DNA of 64,000 nucleotides from JBBECF01 sp040881945 (GTDB taxonomy: Bacteria > Pseudomonadota > Alphaproteobacteria > Dongiales > Dongiaceae): assembly GCA_040881945.1 (NCBI GenBank), contig JBBECF010000157.1, forward strand, positions 14,408-78,407. The letters are read 5' to 3'. Of this stretch, positions 42,899 through 52,183 are shown piece after piece. A program made the translations under genes and the position numbers. Below the pieces are notes generated by a model. That model made no database searches. It was not told the DNA's origin and worked only from the letters and a program-made list of their open reading frames with translations. Each line of letters starts with the position of its first letter. The first letter of the stretch is position 1.

Positions 42899-44398
42899 TC
42901 ACCAGCCGGCGGCCTCGTCGCGCAGCCGCCGCAGCACCGCCGGCAGCGCCGCCGGCAGGTCCTCGGCGATCAGGCCGGGGCCGATTTCGGCCGCCGCCGC
43001 CCCCTGCAGCCAGGCCGCGGCCGAGGCCGCGTCGAACGCGCCCATGCCCTGCGCCAGCAGCCCGGTCGCGAGGCCGGCCAGCACGTCGCCGCTGCCGGCC
43101 GTCGCCAGATCGGGCGGGGCGTTGGCGTTGATGCGCGCCGCGCCGCCGGGGTCGGCAATCACGCTGTCGGCCCCTTTGAGCAGCACCGTCGCCCGGCTTT
43201 CGCGGGCCGCTTGGCGCGCGCGCTCGACCTTGCCGCCCGCCGCGCCGACGGCAGGGAACAGGCGCCGAAATTCGCCTTCATGGGGCGTGAGCAGGCAGGG
43301 CGAGCGGATGGCCGCGAACAGCGCCTGCGGATCGGCCGCGAAGACGGTCAGGGCGTCCGCGTCGAGCACGCAGGCCTTGCCGGCCGCGAGGGCCGCCAGG
43401 GCGCGCTCGCGCGTGGCGGCCGAAGCGCCGTTGCCGGGGCCGATCAGGACGGCGTTGCGGCGCTCGTCGGCGAGCAGGGCGGCGAAGTCGGCGGCGTCGA
43501 CCAGGGCCCAGATGAGCGCGCCGGGGGCGTCGTTGGCGTAGAGCGCGACCGCCGCGGGCGGCGCGGCCACCGTCACCAGCCCGGCGCCGACGCGGCGCGC
43601 GGCGCGCGCCGCCAGCCGCCCGGCCCCGGTCATGACCGCCCCGCCGACCACGACCGCGTGGCCACGGCTGTATTTGTGGTCCTCCGCCCGCGGCCAAGGG
43701 AAACGGTCGAGCCACAGGATTGGGTCGTTCTCGTGCAGCCGGGGGCGGATGTCGTCGAGCACGTTTTCCGGAATGCCGATGTCGGCGACAACGACGCGGC
43801 CGGCAAGGACGCGGCCGGGCAGCAGCAGGTGTCCCGGCTTGCGCCGGAAGAACGTCACGGTCAGGGCGCAACGGGCGGCGGCGCCGAGGACCAGGCCGCC
43901 GTCGCCGTGGACGCCGCTCGGGACGTCGACGCCGACGCAAACCAGGCCGCGCGCGTTTGCGGCCTCGATCGCGCGCCGCGCCGCGCCCTCGACCGGCCGG
44001 GCGAGACCGGCGCCGAACAGGGCGTCAACAACCAGCGGATCGCCGTCCGGCAGACCCTCGCCCAGCGGCTCCACCGGCCCGCCCCAGCGCGAAGCGGCGC
44101 CGGCGGCGTCGCCGGGCAACTTCGCCTTGTCGCCGTAGAGGGCCACCCGCACCGGCCAACCGGCCTCGCGCAGGCGGCGCGCGACGACGAATCCGTCGCC
44201 GCCGTTGTTGCCGGGCCCGCACAGCACGACCGTTTCGCGCCGCGACCAGCGCGCGAGGATCTCGTTCGCCACCGCGCCGCCGGCCGACTCCATCAGCGCT
44301 TCGCCGGGAACGCCGGCGGCGATCGCCGCCGCCTCGGCGCGCGCCATCTCCGCGACGGTGAGCAGCGCCACTTCATGGGCGGAACGCGCGCCGGTCAT
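42899..44398 (-). CDS. nnr: bifunctional NAD(P)H-hydrate repair enzyme
   Basis: 499 residues fusing an NAD(P)H-hydrate epimerase and an ADP-dependent dehydratase. The epimerase half has VVLCGPGNNGGDGFVVARRL. The dehydratase half, from about residue 225, has HAVVVGGAVMTGAGRLAARA and LATAGSGDVLAGLATGLLAQ with the catalytic Asp. It repairs hydrated nicotinamide cofactors. Its ATG overlaps the stop of the HpcH-type aldolase gene upstream (ATGA). Confidence 0.95.
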   Translation of the reverse strand: MTGARSAHEVALLTVAEMARAEAAAIAAGVPGEALMESAGGAVANEILARWSRRETVVLCGPGNNGGDGFVVARRLREAGWPVRVALYGDKAKLPGDAAGAASRWGGPVEPLGEGLPDGDPLVVDALFGAGLARPVEGAARRAIEAANARGLVCVGVDVPSGVHGDGGLVLGAAARCALTVTFFRRKPGHLLLPGRVLAGRVVVADIGIPENVLDDIRPRLHENDPILWLDRFPWPRAEDHKYSRGHAVVVGGAVMTGAGRLAARAARRVGAGLVTVAAPPAAVALYANDAPGALIWALVDAADFAALLADERRNAVLIGPGNGASAATRERALAALAAGKACVLDADALTVFAADPQALFAAIRSPCLLTPHEGEFRRLFPAVGAAGGKVERARQAARESRATVLLKGADSVIADPGGAARINANAPPDLATAGSGDVLAGLATGLLAQGMGAFDAASAAAWLQGAAAAEIGPGLIAEDLPAALPAVLRRLRDEAAGW

Positions 44399-45177
44399 GG
44401 GCGGCCGGCGGCGCGCCGGAACGCTTCGACCTCAACGCGGGCCGCTTCGCGCAACAGCACCACGTCGGCGCCGGTGAACACGAAGTCGTAGCCGGCGGCG
44501 AACAGCGCGGCGACGTCGCGACCCGCGGTCACGAAGCCGCTCAGGAGCTTGCCGCCGCGCTTCACCGCGGCCTCGACCGCGGCGATCGCCTTCGTCACGT
44601 CGGGATGGTCCGGCTCACCGATGTGGCCGAGGTCGGTGGACAGGTCGTAGGGTCCGATGAACAGCATGTCGACGCCGTCGACGGCGACGATCTCGTCAAT
44701 CCGTTCGACAGCCGCGGCGGATTCGATCAGGCAGATGATCAATAGCGCCGCGTCCGCCCCCTCCAGATACTCCGCCGCGCGAAATCCATAGCCGGAGGCG
44801 CGCACGATCGGGACTGCCATGCCGCGCAGGCCGGCGGGCGGATAGCGGCAGGCGGCTACGGCGGCGCGCGCCTCGGCCGCGCTGGCTACCGCCGGCACCA
44901 TGACGCCGTCGACTCCGATGTCGAGGGTGCGCTTGAACTCCACCGGATCGTTGGCCGGCACCCGCACCAACACCGCACAGGGAGTCGTCCGGATCGCCCT
45001 GACCATGGCGACGACGTCGCCCAAATCGGCGGGGCTGTGCTCGCGGTCGATCATCAGGCCGTCGTAACCGGCCAGCGCCATCACCTCGGCGACCGTCGGG
45101 CTACCCGACGCCAAGATACAGCCCAGGGCGCGCCGGCCCGCCGCCAGCCGGCCCTTCAGTTCGTTCCGGTGCGTCAT
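44395..45177 (-). CDS. HpcH/HpaI-type aldolase
   Basis: A 260-residue class II (metal-dependent) aldolase of the 2,4-dihydroxyhept-2-ene-1,7-dioate aldolase family. GYDGLMIDREHSPADL gives the conserved Asp and His base. VPAVASAAEARAAVAACRYPP, GFRAAEYLEGADAALLIICL (with IESAAAV, metal Glu) and VDMLFIGPYDLSTDLGHIG follow. The physiological substrate is not evident; the pair with nnr suggests cotranscription only. Confidence 0.9.
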   Translation of the reverse strand: MTHRNELKGRLAAGRRALGCILASGSPTVAEVMALAGYDGLMIDREHSPADLGDVVAMVRAIRTTPCAVLVRVPANDPVEFKRTLDIGVDGVMVPAVASAAEARAAVAACRYPPAGLRGMAVPIVRASGYGFRAAEYLEGADAALLIICLIESAAAVERIDEIVAVDGVDMLFIGPYDLSTDLGHIGEPDHPDVTKAIAAVEAAVKRGGKLLSGFVTAGRDVAALFAAGYDFVFTGADVVLLREAARVEVEAFRRAAGRP

Positions 45178-45218
45178 CGCTGCCTTCCTGTTTCCCGGTG
45201 GCCGGAGTCGCGCCGCCG

Positions 45219-46853
45219 TCAATTGGCCAGCACGATGCAGTCGCCGCCGGGCGTACGCTGCTTGATCTCCGCGCAGACCGCGTCGGCGGCGGCGCGGCTG
45301 TCCATCGGGCCCGCGTAAACACGGTACCAGACGCCCTTCTCGGCTCCGAGATCGACCTCGGTGAGCGTCGGCCCGTAGGGCTGCAGCAGATCCGGATAGC
45401 GCGCCAGCAGCTCGCGCCACGACCGCTGCGCCAACTCCGGCGAGGGCAGCGAGGACAGCCAAATGCGATAACCGCGGTTCGCGGACGGCTGCGCCACGGC
45501 GCGCGGGGCGGTCGCAGCCGCTTCGACGGCCGGCACTTCGGGGGCCGCGGCAGGCGTCGGCGCCGGTGGCGGCGTCGGCGGTAGAAGCGGTCCCGACAGC
45601 GGCGGCAGCGACAAGTTCGCCGTGGCCGTCGACTGGGCCGGCGGCGCATCGGCGGCTGCGGCCGGCGCCGCCGGAAGCGGCGCGGCGGGTGGCTTCGGCT
45701 CCTCGCCCCGGCCGATGTCGGCGGACAGCGGCGGCAGCGACGGCAGCGAGACGGCGACCTGGACCCGCGGTACTTCGGCAGGCGGCGGGGTTGCGGCCGG
45801 CGTCGGCGTTACCAAAGGCGGCGCCGGAGCCGGCGGCGTTTCGATCGCCGCCGGGACAGGTTTTTGCGGCGCCGGCGCCGGCGACAGCAGCGCCCCCGCG
45901 CTTGCCACGGTTGCCGAAAGCGGCGGCAGCGACGGGACCGGAGGTGCGACTCGGGCCTGTGGCTTTTCCACTGGTGGCGGCAGAGCTTGCGCCACCGGCT
46001 TCTCACGCCGTGGCAAGTCGGATGCGGCCACTTGCGTCTGCGGCGCCGGGACGGGCGGCAACGGCGGCTCCGCCTGCGGCGTCTCGGTGGGCGCGGCCGC
46101 GGCAACCGTCGGTGGCGGTTCCGGCGTCGCCGGCGACGTCGGGGGCGGCAACGGCGCGGTCACGGTCGCCGCTTGCGCCGGCGCATCGTCGGCGTCTGCC
46201 GTTGGGGGCGGCGTACCGCCGGGCACGCCGCGCAGCGTGGCGAGCTGCTTTGCCGCCTGCGCATGACCCTGCGCCGCCGCACGCTCGTACCACCCACGCG
46301 CCTCGACCTGGTTCGGCGCGACGCCGATGCCCAGCCGGTACATCTCGGCCGTGGCGAATTGCGCATCGGCAAGGTTCTGCTTGGCCGCCGCCTCGAACAG
46401 GCGCAAGGCCTCCCTGAAATCGCGCGGCGCGCCGTCGCCGCGATACAGCATCAATGCCAGGTTGAACTGGGCCATCGAATGCCCGGCGGCCGCCGCCAGC
46501 CGCCACAGCGCGGCGGCCAATTCGAGGTTCCGCGCGACCCCGCGGCCGGCGACGTACATCAATGCCAGGTTGCTTTGCGCCGCCGGCAACTCCTGCGCCG
46601 CGGCCGCGCGGTACCAGCGCACCGCCTCGGCGTCGTCCTGGCGGTCCACGCCGCGCCCCAGCTCGTACAGCAAGCCAAGACCGTGCTGCGCCCGCGCCTC
46701 GCCGGCCTCCGCCGCCGGCTGCCATTCGCGAAGGGCGGCGGCGTAGTCGCCGCTGTCATACGCTTTCAGGCCGGTCTGGTAGTCGGCCCGAACGGGCGCC
46801 GCCGGCAACGCCCATGACAGCGCGGCGAACAAGAGGGCGCGCCAGATCTTCAT
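45219..46853 (-). CDS. Sel1-repeat and SPOR-domain envelope protein
   Basis: 544 residues. A signal peptide (LLFAALSWALPAAPVRA) is followed by four or five Sel1-type repeats in residues 25-200 (for example AQHGLGLLYELGRGVDRQ, AQSNLALMYVAGRGVARN). A Pro/Ala-rich linker of about 230 residues contains recurring LPPLSA motifs. The last 80 residues form a SPOR domain (GYRIWLSSLPSPELAQRSW to VWYRVYAGPMDSRAAADAVC), which binds denuded glycans at the division site. It is probably a periplasmic septal protein. Codon runs in the linker are low-complexity. Confidence 0.85.
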   Translation of the reverse strand: MKIWRALLFAALSWALPAAPVRADYQTGLKAYDSGDYAAALREWQPAAEAGEARAQHGLGLLYELGRGVDRQDDAEAVRWYRAAAAQELPAAQSNLALMYVAGRGVARNLELAAALWRLAAAAGHSMAQFNLALMLYRGDGAPRDFREALRLFEAAAKQNLADAQFATAEMYRLGIGVAPNQVEARGWYERAAAQGHAQAAKQLATLRGVPGGTPPPTADADDAPAQAATVTAPLPPPTSPATPEPPPTVAAAAPTETPQAEPPLPPVPAPQTQVAASDLPRREKPVAQALPPPVEKPQARVAPPVPSLPPLSATVASAGALLSPAPAPQKPVPAAIETPPAPAPPLVTPTPAATPPPAEVPRVQVAVSLPSLPPLSADIGRGEEPKPPAAPLPAAPAAAADAPPAQSTATANLSLPPLSGPLLPPTPPPAPTPAAAPEVPAVEAAATAPRAVAQPSANRGYRIWLSSLPSPELAQRSWRELLARYPDLLQPYGPTLTEVDLGAEKGVWYRVYAGPMDSRAAADAVCAEIKQRTPGGDCIVLAN

Positions 46854-46949
46854 GGAGCGGCCGCGCCGCCCGCGGAAAATGCCGTGCCCGATCACCCGGC
46901 TACTATGCAGTCGTTCGCCGGCCAAGGCAACGCCGGGCAGGGCGCGCGG

Positions 46950-47351
46950 TCAATGGACTCGGTCGGGCGCCGACGCCTCGTCATCGCCCGGTCGCTCCGC
47001 GGTCGGCCCCGCCTGATGATGCACCATCTTCCAGCCGCTGCGCTCCCGGACGAAGACGTTGGTGGCGATCAGAATGTCGCTGCCGACCGCCTCGAAACAG
47101 GTGACGAACGCTGCATCCCCGAGAATGAATGCCCTGGCGCGGCGGCAGCGGATGGCCGGCGCGCTGCGGCTGCCGAGAATGCCGCGCCAGCTCTCCATCA
47201 CGGCCTCGCGGCCATCGAGCAGCCCCCAACCGGGGTGGATGCAGGCGACCGGCGCCTCGCGCGCCCATAGCGCGTCCATCGCCGCCATGTCGCGGTCGGC
47301 GAAAGCGCGGTAGAAGGCCTCGTTGGCGAACAGCACGGTCTCGCGATCCAT
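46950..47351 (-). CDS. NTF2-like (SnoaL/DUF4440-type) protein
   Basis: 133 residues with the cone-shaped NTF2 fold pattern: NEAFYRAFADRDMAAMDALW, the pair CIHPGWGLLDGREAVMESW, and the C-terminal TNVFVRERSGWKMVHHQAG. This exact subgroup is a common small protein of proteobacteria with no proven reaction. No signal peptide. Confidence 0.85.
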   Translation of the reverse strand: MDRETVLFANEAFYRAFADRDMAAMDALWAREAPVACIHPGWGLLDGREAVMESWRGILGSRSAPAIRCRRARAFILGDAAFVTCFEAVGSDILIATNVFVRERSGWKMVHHQAGPTAERPGDDEASAPDRVH

Positions 47352-47450
47352 GGCCGGCTCGCCTCCGCTCAGGCTCTCCCGGAAGTCACGGGCGCCGGCC
47401 CGCTTGCGCTACGCGCCCCGGACCCGCGACGCGGTCGGACGGCGAGGAAT

Positions 47451-47528
47451 TGGGGCGAGTGATGGGAATTGAACCCATGACCTCCAGATCCACAATCTGG
47501 CGCTCTAACCAACTGAGCTACACCCGCC
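47451..47528 (-). tRNA. tRNA-His (GTG)
   Basis: 78 bases with encoded CCA. The extra G-1 pairs with C73, the His hallmark. Acceptor GCGGGTG pairs with CACTCGC (one G-T). The anticodon loop TTGTGGA gives GTG. Confidence 0.96.
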
Positions 47529-47663
47529 GCCGTGAAGCCGTTTGTGTAGTCCCGCCCCCGGCTCGGCGTCAAGCGATCCGCCGGGCCTCGCATGGCGCTT
47601 CCGGTCGGCCGGCCTCTCGTTCTATGATCGCGCCATAGACAAGAAACTTTCGGGGGCGGACCG

Positions 47664-48881
47664 ATGAGGATGGCGAACAGCATGGGGCGGCTCGGCACGG
47701 AGTCCGCCTTCGAGGTGCTCGCGCGCGCCAAGGCGCTGGAGGCGGCGGGCCGGAGCATCATCAACCTCGGCATTGGGCAGCCGGACTTCCGCACCCCCGA
47801 CCATATCGTCGAGGCGGCCTGCAAGGCCCTGCGCGACGGCCACCACGGCTATACCCCGGCCAACGGCATCCCGGCGCTGCGCGAGGCGGTCGCCGCCGAT
47901 CTGCACCGGCGCCACGGCGTCGATGTCGATCCGGGCCATGTGCTGGTCGTGCCGGGCGGCAAGGTGACGATGTTCTTCGCCGTCCTGATGTTCGGCGAGC
48001 CGGGCGCCGAAATCATTTACCCCAACCCCGGATTCCCGATTTACGAATCGGTGATCCGATTCAGCGGCGCCGAGGCGGTGCCGCTGCCGCTGCGCGAGGC
48101 CGACGACTTCGGCTTCAGCGCCGAAGCGGTGCTGGCACGCATCACGCCGCGCACGCGGCTGCTGATCCTCAATAGCCCGGCCAACCCGACCGGCGGCGTC
48201 GCCACGAAGGTCGAGATGGACAAGCTGGCGGCCGGGCTGGCGGCGCATCCGCATGTGGCGATCCTCAGCGACGAGATCTACAGCGAGCTGCTCTATGATG
48301 GCCGGCCGCATCTTAGCCTGTTGAGCTATCCGGCGCTGCGCGATCGTACGATCATGCTGGACGGCTGGAGCAAGACCTACGCCATGACCGGGTGGCGGCT
48401 CGGCTACGCGGTGTGGCCGGCGACGTTGATCGAGCACGCGACGCGGCTGGCGATCAATTGCCACTCCTGCGTCAACGCCGCGGCGCAATACGCCGGCATC
48501 GCCGCCCTCGAGGGACCGCAGGACGCCGTCGGTCGCATGGCCAAGGCCTTCGACGAGCGGCGCCGCATCGTCGTTGCCGAACTCAACCGGCTGCCGGGCG
48601 TGAGCTGCGTCGAGCCCGGCGGCGCCTTCTATGCGTTCCCCAACATTGCCGGCACCGGCCTGTCCGCCAAGAAGCTCGAGCTCGCGCTGCTGGAACAGGC
48701 TGGAGTCGCGACCGTCGCCGGCACCAGCTTCGGCGCCTATGGCGAGGGCTATCTGCGCCTTTCCTACGCCAACAGCGTGGAGAACATCATCGCCGCCATA
48801 AAGCGGATCGGTGATTGGCTTGTCGCCCAGGAGTCGGCCGCCGGAGGATCTGCTCAAAAAATCGGCAGTTTGGCGGGCTAA
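47664..48881 (+). CDS. class I/II pyridoxal-phosphate aminotransferase (aspartate type)
   Basis: A 405-residue fold type I aminotransferase. NLGIGQPDFRTPDHIVEAA begins the substrate lid. GYTPANGIPALREAVA, LNSPANPTGG, the PLP lysine K237 in DGWSKTYAMTGWRLGY and the C-terminal carboxylate-binding Arg in YLRLSYANSVENI are all present. It resembles the aspartate/prephenate AT group; the exact amino acid cannot be assigned. A GGGGGCGGA stretch precedes the ATG. It lies upstream of glnB, but glnB has its own sigma-54 promoter. Confidence 0.9.
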   Translation: MRMANSMGRLGTESAFEVLARAKALEAAGRSIINLGIGQPDFRTPDHIVEAACKALRDGHHGYTPANGIPALREAVAADLHRRHGVDVDPGHVLVVPGGKVTMFFAVLMFGEPGAEIIYPNPGFPIYESVIRFSGAEAVPLPLREADDFGFSAEAVLARITPRTRLLILNSPANPTGGVATKVEMDKLAAGLAAHPHVAILSDEIYSELLYDGRPHLSLLSYPALRDRTIMLDGWSKTYAMTGWRLGYAVWPATLIEHATRLAINCHSCVNAAAQYAGIAALEGPQDAVGRMAKAFDERRRIVVAELNRLPGVSCVEPGGAFYAFPNIAGTGLSAKKLELALLEQAGVATVAGTSFGAYGEGYLRLSYANSVENIIAAIKRIGDWLVAQESAAGGSAQKIGSLAG

Positions 48882-48963
48882 TGGTCAGATTTTGCGCTTT
48901 ACATCCGCTCCGATCGAATCATCGAACGGCCTTTGCCACGCCGCCGGCGCGCCGTTCGTCTGT

Positions 48964-48978
48964 TGGCATGAGACCTGC
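48964..48978 (+). promoter_or_regulatory. sigma-54 promoter upstream of glnB
   Basis: TGGCATG-N4-CTGC with GG and GC dinucleotides separated by exactly 10 bases (48965-66 and 48977-78) matches the -24/-12 RpoN consensus TGGCACG-N4-TTGC at all but two positions. It lies about 65 bases before the glnB ATG and fits NtrC-dependent nitrogen control. Confidence 0.7.
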
Positions 48979-48992
48979 GGTGGACGCGCTGA

Positions 48993-49382
<390 letters not shown>

Positions 49383-49448
49383 CCGTTCACCGGCCGCCGC
49401 CGGCGGTTCGCCCTGGCGACCCCCCCCCAGCCCTTGAGGAACAGAAGC

Positions 49449-50858
49449 ATGCCCGACGTCAAGAAAGTCCTTTCGATGATCAAGGAACACGACGTGAAGT
49501 ACGTCGATTTCCGCCTCACCGACCCGCGCGGCAAATGGCAGCACATCGCCCTGTCGGTGCAGGCCATCGACGAGTCGGTGCTGAACGAGGGCGTCATGTT
49601 CGACGGATCGTCGATCGCCGGCTGGAAGGCGATCAACGAATCGGACATGCTGCTGATGCCCGACTGCGCGACCGCGGTCATGGACCCGTTCGCGGCGCAG
49701 CCCACGCTGATCGTCTTTTGCGACGTGCTCGAGCCGCTGACCGGCCAGAACTACAGCCGCGACCCGCGTTCGGTGGCGAAGAACGCCGAGGCCCACCTGA
49801 AGAGCACGCGCATCGGCGACACCGCCTTCTTCGGGCCGGAGGCCGAGTTCTTCGTGTTCGACGACGTGCGCTTCGAGGTGTCGATGAACCGCAGCTTCTT
49901 CGAGTTCGAGTCCGACGAGGGGCCGTACAGCTCGGGCAAGAAGTACGACGAGGGCAACCACGGCCACCGGCCGCCCGTCAAGGGCGGCTATTTTCCGGTG
50001 CCGCCGGTCGATTCCGGCAACGACCTGCGTGCCGAGATGGTCACGGTGATGGCCGACATGGGCGTCGAGGTCGAGAAGCACCACCATGAGGTGGCGCCGA
50101 GCCAGCACGAGCTGGGCATCAAGTTCAACCACCTCGTGAAATGCGCCGACAACATGCAGATCTACAAATACGTGGTGCACAACGTCGCCCACTCCTACGG
50201 CAAGACGGCGACCTTCATGCCGAAGCCGGTGAAGGGCGACAACGGCTCGGGCATGCACGTGCACCAATCGATCTGGAAGGGCGGCCAGCCGTTGTTCGCC
50301 GGCAGCGGTTATGCCGACCTGTCGGAAATGGCGCTCTACTACATCGGCGGCATCATCCGCCATGCCAAGGCGCTCAACGCCTTCACCAGCCCGACGACGA
50401 ACAGCTACAAGCGGCTGGTCCCCGGCTTCGAGGCGCCGGTGCTGCTCGCCTATTCGGCGCGCAACCGTTCGGCCGCCTGCCGCATCCCCTACGTGGCCTC
50501 GCCCAAGGGCAAGCGCGTCGAGGTGCGCTTTCCCGATCCCTCGGCCAACCCCTATCTCGCCTTCGCCGCCATGCTGATGGCCGGCCTCGACGGCATCGAG
50601 AACCGCATCCACCCCGGCGACCCGATGGACAAGAATCTCTACGACCTGCCGCCGGAGGAGCTGAAGGAGGTGCCGACGGTGTGCGGCTCCTTGCGCGAGG
50701 CGCTGGACTCGCTCGCCGCCGACAACGCGTTCCTGAAGAAGGGCGACGTCTTCACCGACGACCTGATCGACAGCTACATGGAGCTGAAGTGGCAGGAGGT
50801 GTACGAGTACGAGCAGACCCCGCACCCGCTCGAGTTCAAGATGTACTACAGCGTGTAG
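49449..50858 (+). CDS. glnA: glutamine synthetase type I
   Basis: A 469-residue ammonia-assimilating enzyme. [19 protein letters not shown], metal-site [19 protein letters not shown], the [11 protein letters not shown] segment and the adenylylation Tyr in [11 protein letters not shown] are present. The ATG at 49449 has GAGGAA 8 bases upstream. The 66-base gap after glnB includes a C-run and a weak GC hairpin. Confidence 0.98.
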   Translation: MPDVKKVLSMIKEHDVKYVDFRLTDPRGKWQHIALSVQAIDESVLNEGVMFDGSSIAGWKAINESDMLLMPDCATAVMDPFAAQPTLIVFCDVLEPLTGQNYSRDPRSVAKNAEAHLKSTRIGDTAFFGPEAEFFVFDDVRFEVSMNRSFFEFESDEGPYSSGKKYDEGNHGHRPPVKGGYFPVPPVDSGNDLRAEMVTVMADMGVEVEKHHHEVAPSQHELGIKFNHLVKCADNMQIYKYVVHNVAHSYGKTATFMPKPVKGDNGSGMHVHQSIWKGGQPLFAGSGYADLSEMALYYIGGIIRHAKALNAFTSPTTNSYKRLVPGFEAPVLLAYSARNRSAACRIPYVASPKGKRVEVRFPDPSANPYLAFAAMLMAGLDGIENRIHPGDPMDKNLYDLPPEELKEVPTVCGSLREALDSLAADNAFLKKGDVFTDDLIDSYMELKWQEVYEYEQTPHPLEFKMYYSV

Positions 50859-50880
50859 GGGGCGCCGGGCGCCCGGCCGC

Positions 50881-51576
50881 TCAGCCGCCGCAGTCGTAGG
50901 CGTGGTCGCCGGCCGGCCGGGCGGCGGGGCACGCCAGGTCGATCGTGACGCCCTCGACGTCGCGGTTGGCGCTGGCGTAGCTGCACGACACGCCGTCGCC
51001 ACGGGCCGTCGAATCGGCAAGCGACAACGCGACCGTGGCGGTGCGCGCCCGCCGCGCGGCCGGCGCCGACGCGGTCACCGTCGCGTCGAGGCTGGCCGGG
51101 CAGACGACGCGGATCGCCGCGGCGCGCCCCCCGGGCGCCTGCCCCGCCCCCGCCTCGATGACCCGCAGGGTGACTTGGCCGATGTTGTTGTCGAGGTCGT
51201 CCTCGAGGATCTCGCGACGCTGGTCGAGCTCGCAGGAGATGCGCCGTTCGCCGAGCGCGTCGGCGCGCCAGTTGAACTGATAGCTGTAGCGCCCGTCGCG
51301 CGGCAGGCCGCGGAACTCCGACACCGCCCGACCGTCGACCTTGATTTCGCCGCGCCAGGTGCGCAGGGGCCGGGTCAGGATATCGCCCTCGACCACCCGA
51401 TAGTTGCATTGGATGTTGACGTACTCGCCGAACGGCGTCTCGTCCACCGGCCGGCGGTCGCGCAGCGCCGCCACCGCCGTGACCGACAGGTCGTGCTTGG
51501 TTTGCGCCACGGCCGGCAAGCTGCCGATGGCGGCCGCGAGGGCAAGGAAGACGAGGCCGGCGATCGCTCGTTGCAT
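50881..51576 (-). CDS. exported protein of unknown function (CARDB-like)
   Basis: 231 residues with a signal peptide (IAGLVFLALAAAIGSLPAVAQ). The first half (LSVTAVAALRDRRPVDETPF, NIQCNYRVVEGD, ISCELDQRREILEDDLDNN) has the alternation of an Ig-like/CARDB adhesion fold. Four paired cysteines are spread along the protein. No enzymatic motif is visible. It faces glnA tail to tail. Confidence 0.7.
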   Translation of the reverse strand: MQRAIAGLVFLALAAAIGSLPAVAQTKHDLSVTAVAALRDRRPVDETPFGEYVNIQCNYRVVEGDILTRPLRTWRGEIKVDGRAVSEFRGLPRDGRYSYQFNWRADALGERRISCELDQRREILEDDLDNNIGQVTLRVIEAGAGQAPGGRAAAIRVVCPASLDATVTASAPAARRARTATVALSLADSTARGDGVSCSYASANRDVEGVTIDLACPAARPAGDHAYDCGG

Positions 51577-51650
51577 GGTGGCGCCTTGGCTAGGATGGGC
51601 TGCGGCGCGCCGCGCCGTCGCCACGATTTGGCGTGCGCGTCGCCGGGCCG

Positions 51651-52073
51651 TCAAGCCTTGCCGGCGGAAGCCCCGCCGCCGGGCGCGGGCTTGGGCAGCG
51701 GCCGCGGGCGCCCGTCCGGGCCGAGCGCGACATAGGTGAACACGCCTTCGGTCACCCGCTCGGCGGCGCCGTCGGCGCGGCGCTCGACCCAGGTCTCGAC
51801 GTCCACGGTCAGCGACGTGCGCCCGCTGCGGACCAGCCGCGCGTAGCAGCTCACCAGGTCGCCGATAAAAACCGGCCGGTGGAAGCTCATGGCGTCGACC
51901 GCCACGGTGGCGACCCGACCGCGCGCCCGGCGCACCGCCTCGACGCTGCCGGCGAGATCCATCTGGGCCATCAGCCAGCCGCCGAAGATGTCGCCGTTCG
52001 GGTTGGCGTCGGCGGGCATGGCGATGGTCCGCAAGGCCGGCTCGCGGCCGGCGGGCGGAGCGGCGGACGGCAT
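51651..52073 (-). CDS. acyl-CoA thioesterase, YciA-type hotdog
   Basis: A 140-residue hotdog thioesterase. ALRTIAMPADANPNGDIFGGWLMAQMDLAG holds the conserved Asn/Asp region (split here for length), then VAVDAMSFHRPVFIGDLVSC. I prefer the start at 52073 with GGGGAA 9 bases upstream over the longer ORF from 52124. It faces parE back to back. Confidence 0.88.
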   Translation of the reverse strand: MPSAAPPAGREPALRTIAMPADANPNGDIFGGWLMAQMDLAGSVEAVRRARGRVATVAVDAMSFHRPVFIGDLVSCYARLVRSGRTSLTVDVETWVERRADGAAERVTEGVFTYVALGPDGRPRPLPKPAPGGGASAGKA

Positions 52074-52183
52074 CTTTACGTTCCCCGGGACTCGCAATAT
52101 GTAGTAAGGACTGTCGCCGACCATACAGCATGAAGGCCGGCCGCGCGCAAGTCTCGCGGCGCCGCCCCAGATAAACGTGGCCG

